A DNA stretch of 64,000 nt from GCA-2729515 sp036336695 (GTDB taxonomy: Bacteria; Myxococcota_A; UBA9160; SMWR01): positions 1-64,000 of the forward strand of contig JAYZFQ010000128.1 of the NCBI GenBank assembly GCA_036336695.1. Reading direction: 5' to 3'. Position numbers and translations under genes: made by a program. Shown here in pieces: positions 7,745-16,653 of the stretch. The notes beneath the pieces are model-generated. The model saw only the letters and a program-made list of their open reading frames with translations, made no database searches and was not told where the DNA came from. Within the stretch, counting starts at the first letter, position 1. Each line of letters opens with the position of its first letter.

Positions 7745-9721
7745 ATGGAGTACCGGACGCTTCGCCTGCTCGGGCTCGCCGCGACGGGTCTCGCGTGGGC
7801 CCTGGGCTGTGGGGCGGGCCCGGAAACGGGCCCCCAGGCCGAGACGGCGGAACCGTCTCCGGCCAGCCCCCCGGAGGCGACGGCGTCGCCCTACGCGCCG
7901 GGCGCCCGTCCCGACGTCGTGGAGAACCTGCGGGAAACGGCCGAGCGCGAGCGCCACGCGTCCGATGGCGGGGGGCGTGGCTGGGTCGAGAGCACCAACC
8001 CGGAGAAGTTACGGGTGGGCGTCCCGGCGACGATCACCCTGGGTTACGAGGTCGGGCCCGAGGGCATCGCCGAGGGCGGCATGATCTTCCTCCAGGGTCC
8101 GCCCTTCTGGGGCTGGACGCCCCCCCAGGCCCACGCGCCGGACCTGCCGGGCTACACGACCCTGAAGACCGAGGCCGAAGGCGTCGAACTGCTGCCCAAC
8201 ACGGTCCCGGACCAGCAGGTCGTCGCCTTCGAAGTTGCGGGACGAAGCCTCGAACCGGGAGAGCGCCTGCGTTTCGTCTATGGCGCGGGATCGGCGGGAA
8301 CGGGCGTCGACCGCTTCGCCGAGTCCGAATCGCCGATCTGGATCCTGGTCGACGGCGATGGCGACGGGTTTCGCAGGGCGATCCGCAACTCGCCGACGGT
8401 GCCGGTCCATCCCGGCCCGCCGGCACAACTCCTCGTCACGCTGCCGAGCGTCGCGCGCCCCGGAGAAGACGTTCGGGTGCACCTCGCCGTGCTCGATGCC
8501 GAGGGGAGCCGCGGTGTCGACTTCGAAGGAGAGGTCGCACTCCGCGTGGAGGGCACCGGCCTGAAAGTTCCGGAGCGCGTCGTCTTCGCCGCCGCCGACG
8601 CGGGGGTGAAGGTCTTCGGGGGCCAGGCGACGCAGCCCGGTACCGCCCGGCTCCACGCGAGCGGACCGAACGGCTTCGAAGCGACGAGCAACCCGCTGGT
8701 CGTGAGCGAGCAGGGGCCGCGCGTGCTGTGGGGAGACCTGCACGGACACTCGGTGTTCTCCGACGGCACGGGAACACCGGAGGACTACTACGCCTACGCC
8801 CGAGACGTGGCCGGTCTCGACATCGCCGCGCTCACGGACCACGACCACTGGGGCATGGAACCCCTGGTGACCCACCCGGAACTCTGGGAGCGGATCCGAG
8901 CGGCGACCGAGCACTTCCATGCGCCCGGCCGCTTCGTCACACTGCTCGGCTTCGAATGGACGAGCTGGCTCTACGGACACCGTCACGTCCTCTATTTCGA
9001 CGAAGAGGGCAGCGTGATCGATTCCGTGGCACTGGGATCGCAGTCGCCGCAAGAACTGTGGAAGGCCCTCGAGGGAACCCGCGCGCTCACCTTCGCCCAC
9101 CATTCGGCCGGCGGTCCGATCGCGAACGACTGGCGAATCCCGCCGGACCCCCGCTTCGAACCCGTGACCGAGATCGCCTCGGTCCACGGGAGCAGCGAGG
9201 CCATGGACTCCCCCCACGTGATCTACGACCCCGTCCCCGGCAACTTCGTCCGCGACGCCCTCGGCATGGGCTACCAGCTGGGCTTCATCGGCAGCGGCGA
9301 CAGCCACGACGGCCATCCCGGACTCGCCCAGCTGGCCTCGACCACCGGGGGGCTCGCCGCGATCCTGGCCGACGCGCCCACCCGGGAGGCGGTCCGCGAG
9401 GCGCTGGTCGCGCGGCGGGTCTACGCGACCAACGGCCCCCGTATCCTGCTCCGCGCCGCGCTCGGCTCGGCACGCATGGGAGAAACACTCCCGGCCCCCG
9501 ACGGGGCTCTCGACCTCTACGTCAACGTCGCGGCGCCGGGACCCCTCGCGCACCTCGACGTCATCCGCTCCGGCGAAGTCGCCCGCCTGGCGCTCGAGAA
9601 CGACCTCGAGGCCACGGTCCACCTGGAGATCTCCGGCTTGCAGTCCGGCGAGTGGCTCTACGTGCGCGCGGTCCAGGTCGACGGCGGCACCGCGTGGTCG
9701 AGCCCGTTCTTCATCGAGTAG
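7745..9721 (+). CDS. PHP-domain (DUF3604-type) lipoprotein
   Basis: A 658-residue protein beginning with a lipoprotein signal: a hydrophobic stretch ending in AWALGC, so Cys21 would be lipidated. Residues 60-320 are beta-rich and resemble extracellular Ig-like domains. Residues 325-600 are a PHP metal-hydrolase domain: GDLHGHSVFSDG gives H333 and H335, TDHDHWG gives D365-H368, and further His residues occur in FAHHSAGG and GSGDSHDGHP. This layout is that of DUF3604 proteins, whose substrate is not established. The metal ligands look intact, so hydrolase activity on the cell surface or periplasmic face is plausible. It is followed after 69 bases by the MAPEG gene, which has its own strong ribosome site. 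Confidence 0.8.
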   Translation: MEYRTLRLLGLAATGLAWALGCGAGPETGPQAETAEPSPASPPEATASPYAPGARPDVVENLRETAERERHASDGGGRGWVESTNPEKLRVGVPATITLGYEVGPEGIAEGGMIFLQGPPFWGWTPPQAHAPDLPGYTTLKTEAEGVELLPNTVPDQQVVAFEVAGRSLEPGERLRFVYGAGSAGTGVDRFAESESPIWILVDGDGDGFRRAIRNSPTVPVHPGPPAQLLVTLPSVARPGEDVRVHLAVLDAEGSRGVDFEGEVALRVEGTGLKVPERVVFAAADAGVKVFGGQATQPGTARLHASGPNGFEATSNPLVVSEQGPRVLWGDLHGHSVFSDGTGTPEDYYAYARDVAGLDIAALTDHDHWGMEPLVTHPELWERIRAATEHFHAPGRFVTLLGFEWTSWLYGHRHVLYFDEEGSVIDSVALGSQSPQELWKALEGTRALTFAHHSAGGPIANDWRIPPDPRFEPVTEIASVHGSSEAMDSPHVIYDPVPGNFVRDALGMGYQLGFIGSGDSHDGHPGLAQLASTTGGLAAILADAPTREAVREALVARRVYATNGPRILLRAALGSARMGETLPAPDGALDLYVNVAAPGPLAHLDVIRSGEVARLALENDLEATVHLEISGLQSGEWLYVRAVQVDGGTAWSSPFFIE

Positions 9722-9790
9722 CCGCCGCCGAAACGCGACGATCCGCCGAGAAGACACGGAAAGCCCTTTCCAGAAACAAGGAGGAACGAC

Positions 9791-10180
9791 ATGACAACCG
9801 CCCTCGTCTGCATCGCACTACTCGGACTCTTGCTCTTCGGACTCGGCCTCGGGGTTTCCTGGACCCGCGGGCGCACCCAGCAGGTGATCGGCGCCCCCGA
9901 CGATCCGACGAGCGCACTGCTGAAGGCCGTCCGGGCCCACGGCAACACGACCGAATTCGCCCCGATGCTGGCAATCCTCATCCTGCTCGTCGGAATGCGC
10001 GATCCGGCGGCGTGGGTCGTCTGGACCATGGCCATCGCCACGCTCAGCCGGTACCTGATCGCAATCGGCATCCTCGCGTCGCCGACCCTGGAACGGCCGC
10101 ATCCCCTCCGCGCCCTCGGGGCCCTCGGCACCTACGTCACCGGAGTGATGCTCTGCGTGGCGCTGCTGATGAGCCTCTGA
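9791..10180 (+). CDS. MAPEG-family membrane protein
   Basis: A 129-residue protein with four hydrophobic helices and the MAPEG pattern: a helix, then RGRTQQVIG, RAHGNTTEFAPMLAILILL (the conserved R-x-H-x-N-x2-E-x3 segment), then two more helices. Members are glutathione-using or eicosanoid-related membrane enzymes in eukaryotes; bacterial members are largely uncharacterised. AAGGAGG lies just upstream of the ATG, one of the best ribosome sites in the window. It converges on asnS with a 21-base gap and no visible terminator. Confidence 0.8.
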   Translation: MTTALVCIALLGLLLFGLGLGVSWTRGRTQQVIGAPDDPTSALLKAVRAHGNTTEFAPMLAILILLVGMRDPAAWVVWTMAIATLSRYLIAIGILASPTLERPHPLRALGALGTYVTGVMLCVALLMSL

Positions 10181-10201
10181 TCGCGCGCGAAGGTCCTGGA
10201 A

Positions 10202-11563
10202 CTAGAACTCGGCGGATCCCGGCGTCCGGGGAAAGGGAATGACGTCCCGGATGTTGGCCATCCCGGTGACGAACTGCACGAGCCGCTCGAAGCCCAGGCC
10301 GAACCCCGCGTGGGGCACGGAACCGTGGCGGCGGAGGTCGAGATACCAGCCGTAGTCGGCGGAGGAAAGCCCCGCTTCCGTCATGCAGCGCTCCAGCACG
10401 TCGCGCCGGTGCTCACGCTGCGAACCGCCGACGATCTCGCCGACACCGGGAACCAACACGTCCATCGCGCGGACCGTGCGGTCGTCGTCGTTGCGATACA
10501 TGTAAAAGGCCTTGATGCCCTTGGGGTAGTCGGTGACGACGACGGGTCGCTTCACGTGCTCCTCGGCGAGAAACCGCTCGTGCTCGCTCTGGAGGTCGGC
10601 CCCCCACTGCACCGGAAACTCGAAATCCTTGCCGCTGCCCGCGAGGATCTCGACGGCCTCGGTGTAGGTGAGCCTTTCGAAGGGCGAGTCGACCACGTGC
10701 TGGAGGTTGTCGAGGATTCCCGGGGCGATGCGCTTGTCGAAGAACGCCATGTCATCGGGGCACGCCTCGAGGACGGCGCCGATCACGTGCTTCAGGAAGG
10801 CTTCGGCGACGTCGGCGTTCCCGCGTAGATCGCAGAACGCCATCTCCGGCTCCACCATCCAGAACTCGGCCAGGTGACGACTCGTATTCGAGTTCTCGGC
10901 CCGGAAGGTCGGACCGAAGGTGTAGACGTTTCCGAGGGCCAGGGCGCCGATCTCCGCCTCGAGCTGCCCGGAAACCGTGAGAAACGTCTCGCGCCCGAAG
11001 AAGTCGTCGGCGAAGTCCGCCTCACCGGCAGGCAGGGTGCTGACGCGGAACATCTCGCCCGCCCCCTCGGCGTCGAGCGCGGTGATGATCGGCGTGTGGA
11101 GCCAGGCGAAGCCGCGTTCCTGGAAGAAGCCGTGGATCGCCCGCGCGGCGGCGTTGCGCACGCGGAGGACGGCGCCAATGGTGTTGGTGCGCGGCCTGAG
11201 GTGGGCGATGGTGCGCAGGAATTCGAAGGAGTGCCGCTTCTTCTGCAGCGGGTAATCGTCTTCCGCCTCGCCCACGACCGTGACGCGCGAGGCCTGCAGT
11301 TCATACCGCTGCCCCTGCCCCGGCGAATCCACGAGCTCGCCTTCTACATCGACGGCCCAGCCCGTACCGACGCGGCGAAGCTCTTGTTCGTAGTTCTCGA
11401 GCTCGGGAGGCACCACCACCTGGAGGCCGTCGAAGCTCGAGCCGTCCGAGACTTCGAGAAAACTCACCCCCTTCGAGTGGCGCGCCGTCTTCACCCAGCC
11501 CTGGACACGCGCCGTGCCGCCGGCTTCGGGACGCGCCACGATCTCCCGGACCGATTCGCTCAA
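10202..11563 (-). CDS. asnS: Asparaginyl-tRNA synthetase
   Basis: A 453-residue class IIb aminoacyl-tRNA synthetase that charges tRNA-Asn. The N-terminal OB-fold anticodon-binding domain (about 15-105) has VQGWVKTARHSKGVSFLEVSDGS. The catalytic domain has motif 2 FRAENSNTSRHLAEFWMVEPE and motif 3 GFGLGFERLVQ near the C-terminus; FRAENSNT-type sequence separates AsnRS from AspRS. The start is TTG 11563, with GGAGG just upstream; the TTG overlaps the TGA of the preceding aldehyde dehydrogenase as TTGA (11560-11563), so translation is likely coupled. A much longer open frame continues upstream but only as antisense/other-frame overlap with the dehydrogenase gene. Confidence 0.95.
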   Translation of the reverse strand: MSESVREIVARPEAGGTARVQGWVKTARHSKGVSFLEVSDGSSFDGLQVVVPPELENYEQELRRVGTGWAVDVEGELVDSPGQGQRYELQASRVTVVGEAEDDYPLQKKRHSFEFLRTIAHLRPRTNTIGAVLRVRNAAARAIHGFFQERGFAWLHTPIITALDAEGAGEMFRVSTLPAGEADFADDFFGRETFLTVSGQLEAEIGALALGNVYTFGPTFRAENSNTSRHLAEFWMVEPEMAFCDLRGNADVAEAFLKHVIGAVLEACPDDMAFFDKRIAPGILDNLQHVVDSPFERLTYTEAVEILAGSGKDFEFPVQWGADLQSEHERFLAEEHVKRPVVVTDYPKGIKAFYMYRNDDDRTVRAMDVLVPGVGEIVGGSQREHRRDVLERCMTEAGLSSADYGWYLDLRRHGSVPHAGFGLGFERLVQFVTGMANIRDVIPFPRTPGSAEF

Positions 11564-12996
11564 CCCCCCTCCGGCGTTCGGACCACGAGCAACCGCACTT
11601 CGGTCATGTCCTCCATCGCGAAGCGGATCCCTTCGCGTCCGATCCCGCTGTCCTTCACCCCACCGTAGGGCATGTGATCCACCCGCCACGAAGGTACGTC
11701 GCCGACCACGACGCCGCCCACTTCCAGTTCGTCCCAGGCTCGTTGCGCCTTGTAGAGATCCCGGGTGAACACACCGGCCTGCAAGCCGAACACCGAGTCG
11801 TTCACTGCCGCGAGCGCCGCGTCGAAAGCTTCGTACTGCGACAACACCGCCACCGGGCCAAAGGCCTCCCGGCAGACCACGTCCTGGTCCCCCGGCACGT
11901 CTTCGAGCAGCGTCGCTTCGAGGAGCGCCCCCTCGCGGCCCCCGCCGCAGAGCAGGGTTGCGCCGGCAGCCACCGCCGCCTGGATCCAACTGTCGAGTCG
12001 CGCCGCTTCCTTCTCCGAGATCATGGGGCCGATGAACGTCTCCGGGTCCTTGGGATCGCCCATCTGCAGCGCGCGGGTCGCGTCCAGCAGCAAGCTGCGG
12101 AATTCCCGGTACACCGATGCGTGGACCAGGACGCGCTGCACCCCGATGCAACTCTGTCCCGACTGGTAGAAGGCTCCGAACACGATGCGTTCGACGGCAT
12201 CCTGGAGGTCTGCGTCCGGCTCGACGACGACCGCCGCGTTCCCGCCCAGCTCGAGCACCACCGGTTTCTTGCCGGCTCGGGCCTTGAGGTCCCAACCCAC
12301 CTCGGGCGAACCGGTGAAGGACAGCAGTTTCAGTCGCTCGTCCGTGGTGAACAACTCGGCCCCGCTGCGCGGACACGGCAGGATCGAAAACGCGCCGCGG
12401 GGAAGATCCGTCTCTGCCAGGACTTCCCCGATGAGCAGGGCACCGATCGGCGTAAGGCTCGCCGGCTTGAGCACGAAGGGACACCCCACGGCCAGCGCCG
12501 GCGCCACCTTGTGGGCGGCAAGGTTCAGGGGAAAATTGAACGGCGCGATGAAGGAGCACGGTCCGATCGGAACCCGCTTCCACATGCCGTTGTAATTCCG
12601 CGCGCGTGGGCTGATGTCGAGCGGGAGCACCTCCCCGGTCATCCGCACCGACTCTTCGGCCGCGATGCGAAAAGTGTCGATCAGCCGTCCGACCTCGCCC
12701 CGCGAATCCTTGATCGGCTTGCCGGCCTCGATGCAGAGCGCGAGGGCGAGTTCCTCGGCGCGCTCGGTGAACCGCGCGACGCAGTGCTGGAGCACCGCCT
12801 GTCGCTCGTAGGCAGCCATCCCGCGCATCGGCGCCGCCGCTTCCACCGCGAGCCCGATCGCCCGGTCGATGGCCGCGGTGTCGGCGAGCGCCACTCGGGT
12901 CGCCACCTCCCCCGTGAACTTGTCCGTGACCTCCAGGTCCCGGTTCGGCGCCTCGGGGGCATTGGCCAGGTAGTACGGGTAGTTCTCGCGAAGCAT
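11560..12996 (-). CDS. NAD(P)-dependent aldehyde dehydrogenase
   Basis: A 478-residue aldehyde dehydrogenase superfamily protein oxidising an aldehyde to the acid (or CoA-acylating if the substrate allows). Visible motifs: PFNFPLN with N154, VLKPAS, FTGSPEVG, LELGGNAA with general base E249, and GQSCIG with catalytic C283. All catalytic residues are present. The substrate is not clear from sequence; the GMWKRVPIGPCSFIAPFNFP segment is typical of lactaldehyde/glyceraldehyde-3-phosphate-type members. Start ATG 12996 is preferred to an upstream in-frame ATG at 13041 because GAGGGAG lies just before it, and GATAAT at about 13020 is a possible -10. Its stop overlaps the asnS start. Confidence 0.88.
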   Translation of the reverse strand: MLRENYPYYLANAPEAPNRDLEVTDKFTGEVATRVALADTAAIDRAIGLAVEAAAPMRGMAAYERQAVLQHCVARFTERAEELALALCIEAGKPIKDSRGEVGRLIDTFRIAAEESVRMTGEVLPLDISPRARNYNGMWKRVPIGPCSFIAPFNFPLNLAAHKVAPALAVGCPFVLKPASLTPIGALLIGEVLAETDLPRGAFSILPCPRSGAELFTTDERLKLLSFTGSPEVGWDLKARAGKKPVVLELGGNAAVVVEPDADLQDAVERIVFGAFYQSGQSCIGVQRVLVHASVYREFRSLLLDATRALQMGDPKDPETFIGPMISEKEAARLDSWIQAAVAAGATLLCGGGREGALLEATLLEDVPGDQDVVCREAFGPVAVLSQYEAFDAALAAVNDSVFGLQAGVFTRDLYKAQRAWDELEVGGVVVGDVPSWRVDHMPYGGVKDSGIGREGIRFAMEDMTEVRLLVVRTPEGG

Positions 12997-13047
12997 GGCA
13001 CTCCCTCGCGCCGAATTATCCCACACGGCGCGGGCCCGCAACGATCT

Positions 13048-16000
13048 TCAGGTCGAGACCTCCCGAATCCGACCCGCATCGAGGAACCAGAGTTCGAAAC
13101 GCGGGGGCTCGGGCAGCCCCAGCGCGCCCTGCACCGCACGCACGTAGCCCGCACCCTGGGCGGCGTAATGCTCCGCCCGCTCCTCGAGCGCCGCGTCGTC
13201 GTCGAGGCGGTCGGTCTTGTAGTCGGCCACCACGTAGGCGCCGGACTGGGGGTCGCGATAGAGGAGATCGACGGCGCCGGCGAGGAAACCCACCGGCCCC
13301 TCGTCCCGCCGCGCTTCCGGAGGCAGCAGCACGGGCAACTCGCGCGCGACCACGTGGGGCGCGATCTCGCGCAGCCGTTCCAGCAACGGCCCTCCCGCCA
13401 GCGCTTCGAGGAGTTCGCCGGCGCGCTCCCGGGCGGCGCGCCGTTCGGCGCTGGAAAGCGCCGGGTCGAGCCGCTCGTCGATTTCCGCCACCGCGGCGGA
13501 AAGGCCCCCCACGAGGTCGGCGGTGAGGTCGAGGGTCTCGAGAACCTGGTGCACCGCCGTCCCGACAGCGGCGGCGGCCCGGGGCGCAGCGCGGGGCGAG
13601 AGTTCGCCCCGGTCGTCTTCGTGCCCCTCGTCGACGGCGCCGCGCTCCCGCGCTTCCTCCAGCCATGCCTCGTGGGCTGTCGCCGAAACGCTGGCGCGGA
13701 ACCGCCGGGCGCCGCGTGCGGCCGCTTGGGCACGCCGCGCATCGAGCGCGTCGGACATGCGGCGAACCGCAGCTACCGCGTAGAGCGGCTTGCGGCGGGG
13801 TTGCGCCCGGCGCTCGGTTTCCACTGCAAGCGCCGGGAAACGCCAGCGCGCAGACACCGCGTCCACCCACGTCTCCCCCGCGCCGGACAGCCGCTGCATT
13901 TCCGCCGCGCGATCGGGGAGGCCCTCGATGCGCTCGGCGAGCAGGGCCGCGTGGCTCGTGTCCGTCCGCCGGCTCGCCTTCTCCGGGTGAACGCCCGCGA
14001 GCACGAGCCTGCGGCGTGCCCGGGTCGCGGCGACGTAGAGCGTGCGCACCCTTTCCGCTCGTTCGACGGCCGCCCGGCGCGCCTGGAGCTCGTCGTAGTC
14101 GAGAGTACGAGCCCCCGCGAGTTCGAACTCGAACCGACCGGCCAGCGCCTCGGCGCGCGGCGCCCCCCTGGACCCGCTGCCCTTGTGCAGCTGGAGCACG
14201 TACACGTGGTCGAAGTCGAGACCCTTCGCCCGGTGGATCGTCATCACCCGGACCGCGTCCTCGATGGCTTCGCGGGGGCGTCCCTCTTCGGCTTCGCGCC
14301 CGCTCGCGATGTCCTCGCGCAGCGAACGGAGCACCGCCTGGGGGTCGCCCTCGCCATCCCGCAACGCGTGGGAAAGGTCGCGGAAGAAGCGATCCAGGTT
14401 GGCGAGCCGGTACGCCCCGAGATGCCGCGCCGACTCGGTGACTTCGAACAGGAAGAACCGACGCAGCTTCTCCACGAAGACATCGACCCCATCGGCATCG
14501 AACGCGGCGCGCAGGGTGCCCAGGGCCCAGGCCGCGTCGCGGAGGTTGTCCGTCCAGCCCGCGACCCGCTCGATCCCCGGGATGTCGCCGGGAAGCTGGG
14601 CCTGGACGCGGTCCAAGAGCGCGACCAGGGCGGCGAGGCGCTCGGCATCGTCGCCCGTCAGCTCTCCCATGCGCCGGGGCAGCGCGCCGTCCCAGAGCGG
14701 GATCAGGGCGGCGTCGGGCACCCCCACCACCGAGGACCGGAGAAAGGTGAGCAGCGCCAGCTGGTCGTTCGGATCGAGGACACAGCGCACCATCGCGCCG
14801 GCTTCGATGATTTCGCGGCGCGAGAAGTAGTTCCGGTCGCCCTCGATCGCAAACGGCACGCCGGCACGACGCAACGCCGCAAGGTACGTCTCGAAGGCCG
14901 TACTCGCGCGAAAGAGCAGGCCGATGCGGTTCCACGCCGTCCCGGCCTCGTGGAGTGCGACCAGGTCGGCAGCCACCGCTTCCGCTTCGAGCCGGTCGCC
15001 GCGCGGATTCGTGGTCTTTCGCGCCTCCCCATTCTCCGCATCCCAATCCCAGGAAACCCAGTGCTCGACCGGGGCGCGGCCGGCTTCCAGGGGCAGGTCT
15101 TCCGCCCCGGGCGACGCCAGCAATTCCACGAACGGGGGCTGGACCCCGGGCGACGCCTCCATCACCCGGGGAAAGAGGCGAGAGACCTCGTCGAGCACTG
15201 CCGGCGTCGAGCGATAGTTGACGACCAGGGTCTCGACCCGCCCCCCGGCGCGCTGGAGTTCGGCGAGAAAGCCGTCGTAGGCGGCGAGGTCGGCGTTTCG
15301 CCAGCCGTAGATCGACTGCTTGGGGTCGCCGACGAGAAACAACCCGGGGCGATCTTCGACGGAGCCGTCGAAGGCGAGCCTGCGCAGGATGTCGCACTGC
15401 ACCGGGTCGGTGTCCTGGAATTCGTCGACGAGCAGCTGGTCGATACCCGCGCGCACCGTGCGGCACACGCCCGGACTCGAGGTCAGCAGGTCACGGGTAT
15501 CGCGAAGCAACGCCGCAAAGGTTTCGATGCCGCGCGCGCGCAGGGTGCCCGCCACCTCGGTGTACAGCGGCGCCAGGACCGCAAGGGTCGCGCGGAGCCG
15601 CACCGGGTCGAGGGACAGCAGGTGCGCGAGGAGTGGCGCAACCGGTCGGGCCAGGTCGACGAGCGCCTCCACATCCCCACCGAGCACCCCGTCGCCGCGC
15701 TTGCCGAAAGTCCCCTTCTTGACGCAATCCTTGAGCGCCGCGACGGAGGTGCGCGAAAGACCGTCTTCGGGGAGGCCGGCGGCGAGCGCTTCCAGGGAAT
15801 CGAAGCCCGCGCCGCGCCCGGGAAGGCGGTCGGCGAGACTTGCAAGGCCGGCGGCTGCGCCCGAGAACCGCTTGGAAGCCTTTCCGAGGGCTGCGAGCCT
15901 CCCGCCTTCGAGATCAACGAACGCGCCGACCCGTTGCCGGACCCGGTCGAGAAACCGCGCCACGCGCGCGTCGGACAGGATCTCCCCGGCATCGAGCGCA

Positions 16001-16653
16001 CCAGGGGCAACGCCTCCCCGCACGAGCAGGAGAAGCGCGTCCTCCAGGTCGCCGGGGACGACCCCGCGCCGCACCAGCTCGAGCAACGCATCGGAATTCT
16101 CGAAGAGCCCGGGCAGGGCAGACGCGAGCACCTCGCGCACCACGGCCTTTTGGCCGGACTCGTCGGCGTCGACGACGAAGCGCGGGTGCAGGCGCGCCTC
16201 GAGGGGATGTTCTGCCAGCAGGCGACGACAGAAAGAGTGGATGGTCTGGACCCGCAACTGGTCGAGGCCGGCGCGGAGCGCCGCGGCGCGCGCCGCGCGC
16301 ACTTCGGGTCGATCCGGAAGCACAGCGACGTCGACACCCACGGGCACGTGCCCCGCTTCGAGCGCCGACAAGGCCGCGCCCACGCGTTCCGCCATTTCCG
16401 CCGCGGCGGCCTCGCCGAAGGTGATCGCCACCACGCGCCGGAGCACGCGCGCCGCGACCCGTTCCGGCTCGGCATCCGGGTCCGCGGCAACCGCCCGGCT
16501 CCAGCCGGGCCCCAGGCACCAGGCCACGACGCGCGCCACGAGTGCCGCCGTCTTGCCCGTACCCGCCCCGGCTTCGAGGGCAACGGGCCGGGCGAACTCG
16601 GTCTGGGCGAGGGACCGGGCCCGGGCATCCTGGCTCCGCGCGTCGGCGGTCAT
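13048..16653 (-). CDS. addA: AddA-type helicase-nuclease subunit
   Basis: A 1201-residue UvrD-family helicase with a C-terminal nuclease, the AddA subunit of the AddAB (RecBCD-like) complex for double-strand break end processing. Residues 29-35 are Walker A (GAGTGKT); later motifs include QTIHSFC, LLVDEFQDTD (Walker B), LVGDPKQSIYGWRNAD, VVNYRST and VMTIHRAKGLDFDHV. The C-terminus has the PD-(D/E)XK nuclease core, GFLAGAVDLLYRD followed by ADYKTDR. Start ATG 16653 overlaps the TGA of addB as ATGA (16650-16653). Length and motif order fit AddA, and the addB-addA order is the usual one. The stop at 13048 is 51 bases from the ALDH start. Confidence 0.93.
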   Translation of the reverse strand: MTADARSQDARARSLAQTEFARPVALEAGAGTGKTAALVARVVAWCLGPGWSRAVAADPDAEPERVAARVLRRVVAITFGEAAAAEMAERVGAALSALEAGHVPVGVDVAVLPDRPEVRAARAAALRAGLDQLRVQTIHSFCRRLLAEHPLEARLHPRFVVDADESGQKAVVREVLASALPGLFENSDALLELVRRGVVPGDLEDALLLLVRGGVAPGALDAGEILSDARVARFLDRVRQRVGAFVDLEGGRLAALGKASKRFSGAAAGLASLADRLPGRGAGFDSLEALAAGLPEDGLSRTSVAALKDCVKKGTFGKRGDGVLGGDVEALVDLARPVAPLLAHLLSLDPVRLRATLAVLAPLYTEVAGTLRARGIETFAALLRDTRDLLTSSPGVCRTVRAGIDQLLVDEFQDTDPVQCDILRRLAFDGSVEDRPGLFLVGDPKQSIYGWRNADLAAYDGFLAELQRAGGRVETLVVNYRSTPAVLDEVSRLFPRVMEASPGVQPPFVELLASPGAEDLPLEAGRAPVEHWVSWDWDAENGEARKTTNPRGDRLEAEAVAADLVALHEAGTAWNRIGLLFRASTAFETYLAALRRAGVPFAIEGDRNYFSRREIIEAGAMVRCVLDPNDQLALLTFLRSSVVGVPDAALIPLWDGALPRRMGELTGDDAERLAALVALLDRVQAQLPGDIPGIERVAGWTDNLRDAAWALGTLRAAFDADGVDVFVEKLRRFFLFEVTESARHLGAYRLANLDRFFRDLSHALRDGEGDPQAVLRSLREDIASGREAEEGRPREAIEDAVRVMTIHRAKGLDFDHVYVLQLHKGSGSRGAPRAEALAGRFEFELAGARTLDYDELQARRAAVERAERVRTLYVAATRARRRLVLAGVHPEKASRRTDTSHAALLAERIEGLPDRAAEMQRLSGAGETWVDAVSARWRFPALAVETERRAQPRRKPLYAVAAVRRMSDALDARRAQAAARGARRFRASVSATAHEAWLEEARERGAVDEGHEDDRGELSPRAAPRAAAAVGTAVHQVLETLDLTADLVGGLSAAVAEIDERLDPALSSAERRAARERAGELLEALAGGPLLERLREIAPHVVARELPVLLPPEARRDEGPVGFLAGAVDLLYRDPQSGAYVVADYKTDRLDDDAALEERAEHYAAQGAGYVRAVQGALGLPEPPRFELWFLDAGRIREVST

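Noticed and set aside
10202..12583. Extension of asnS to a 793-residue frame
   Set aside because: The extra part lies in another frame of the dehydrogenase gene; AsnRS homology and a ribosome site support TTG 11563.
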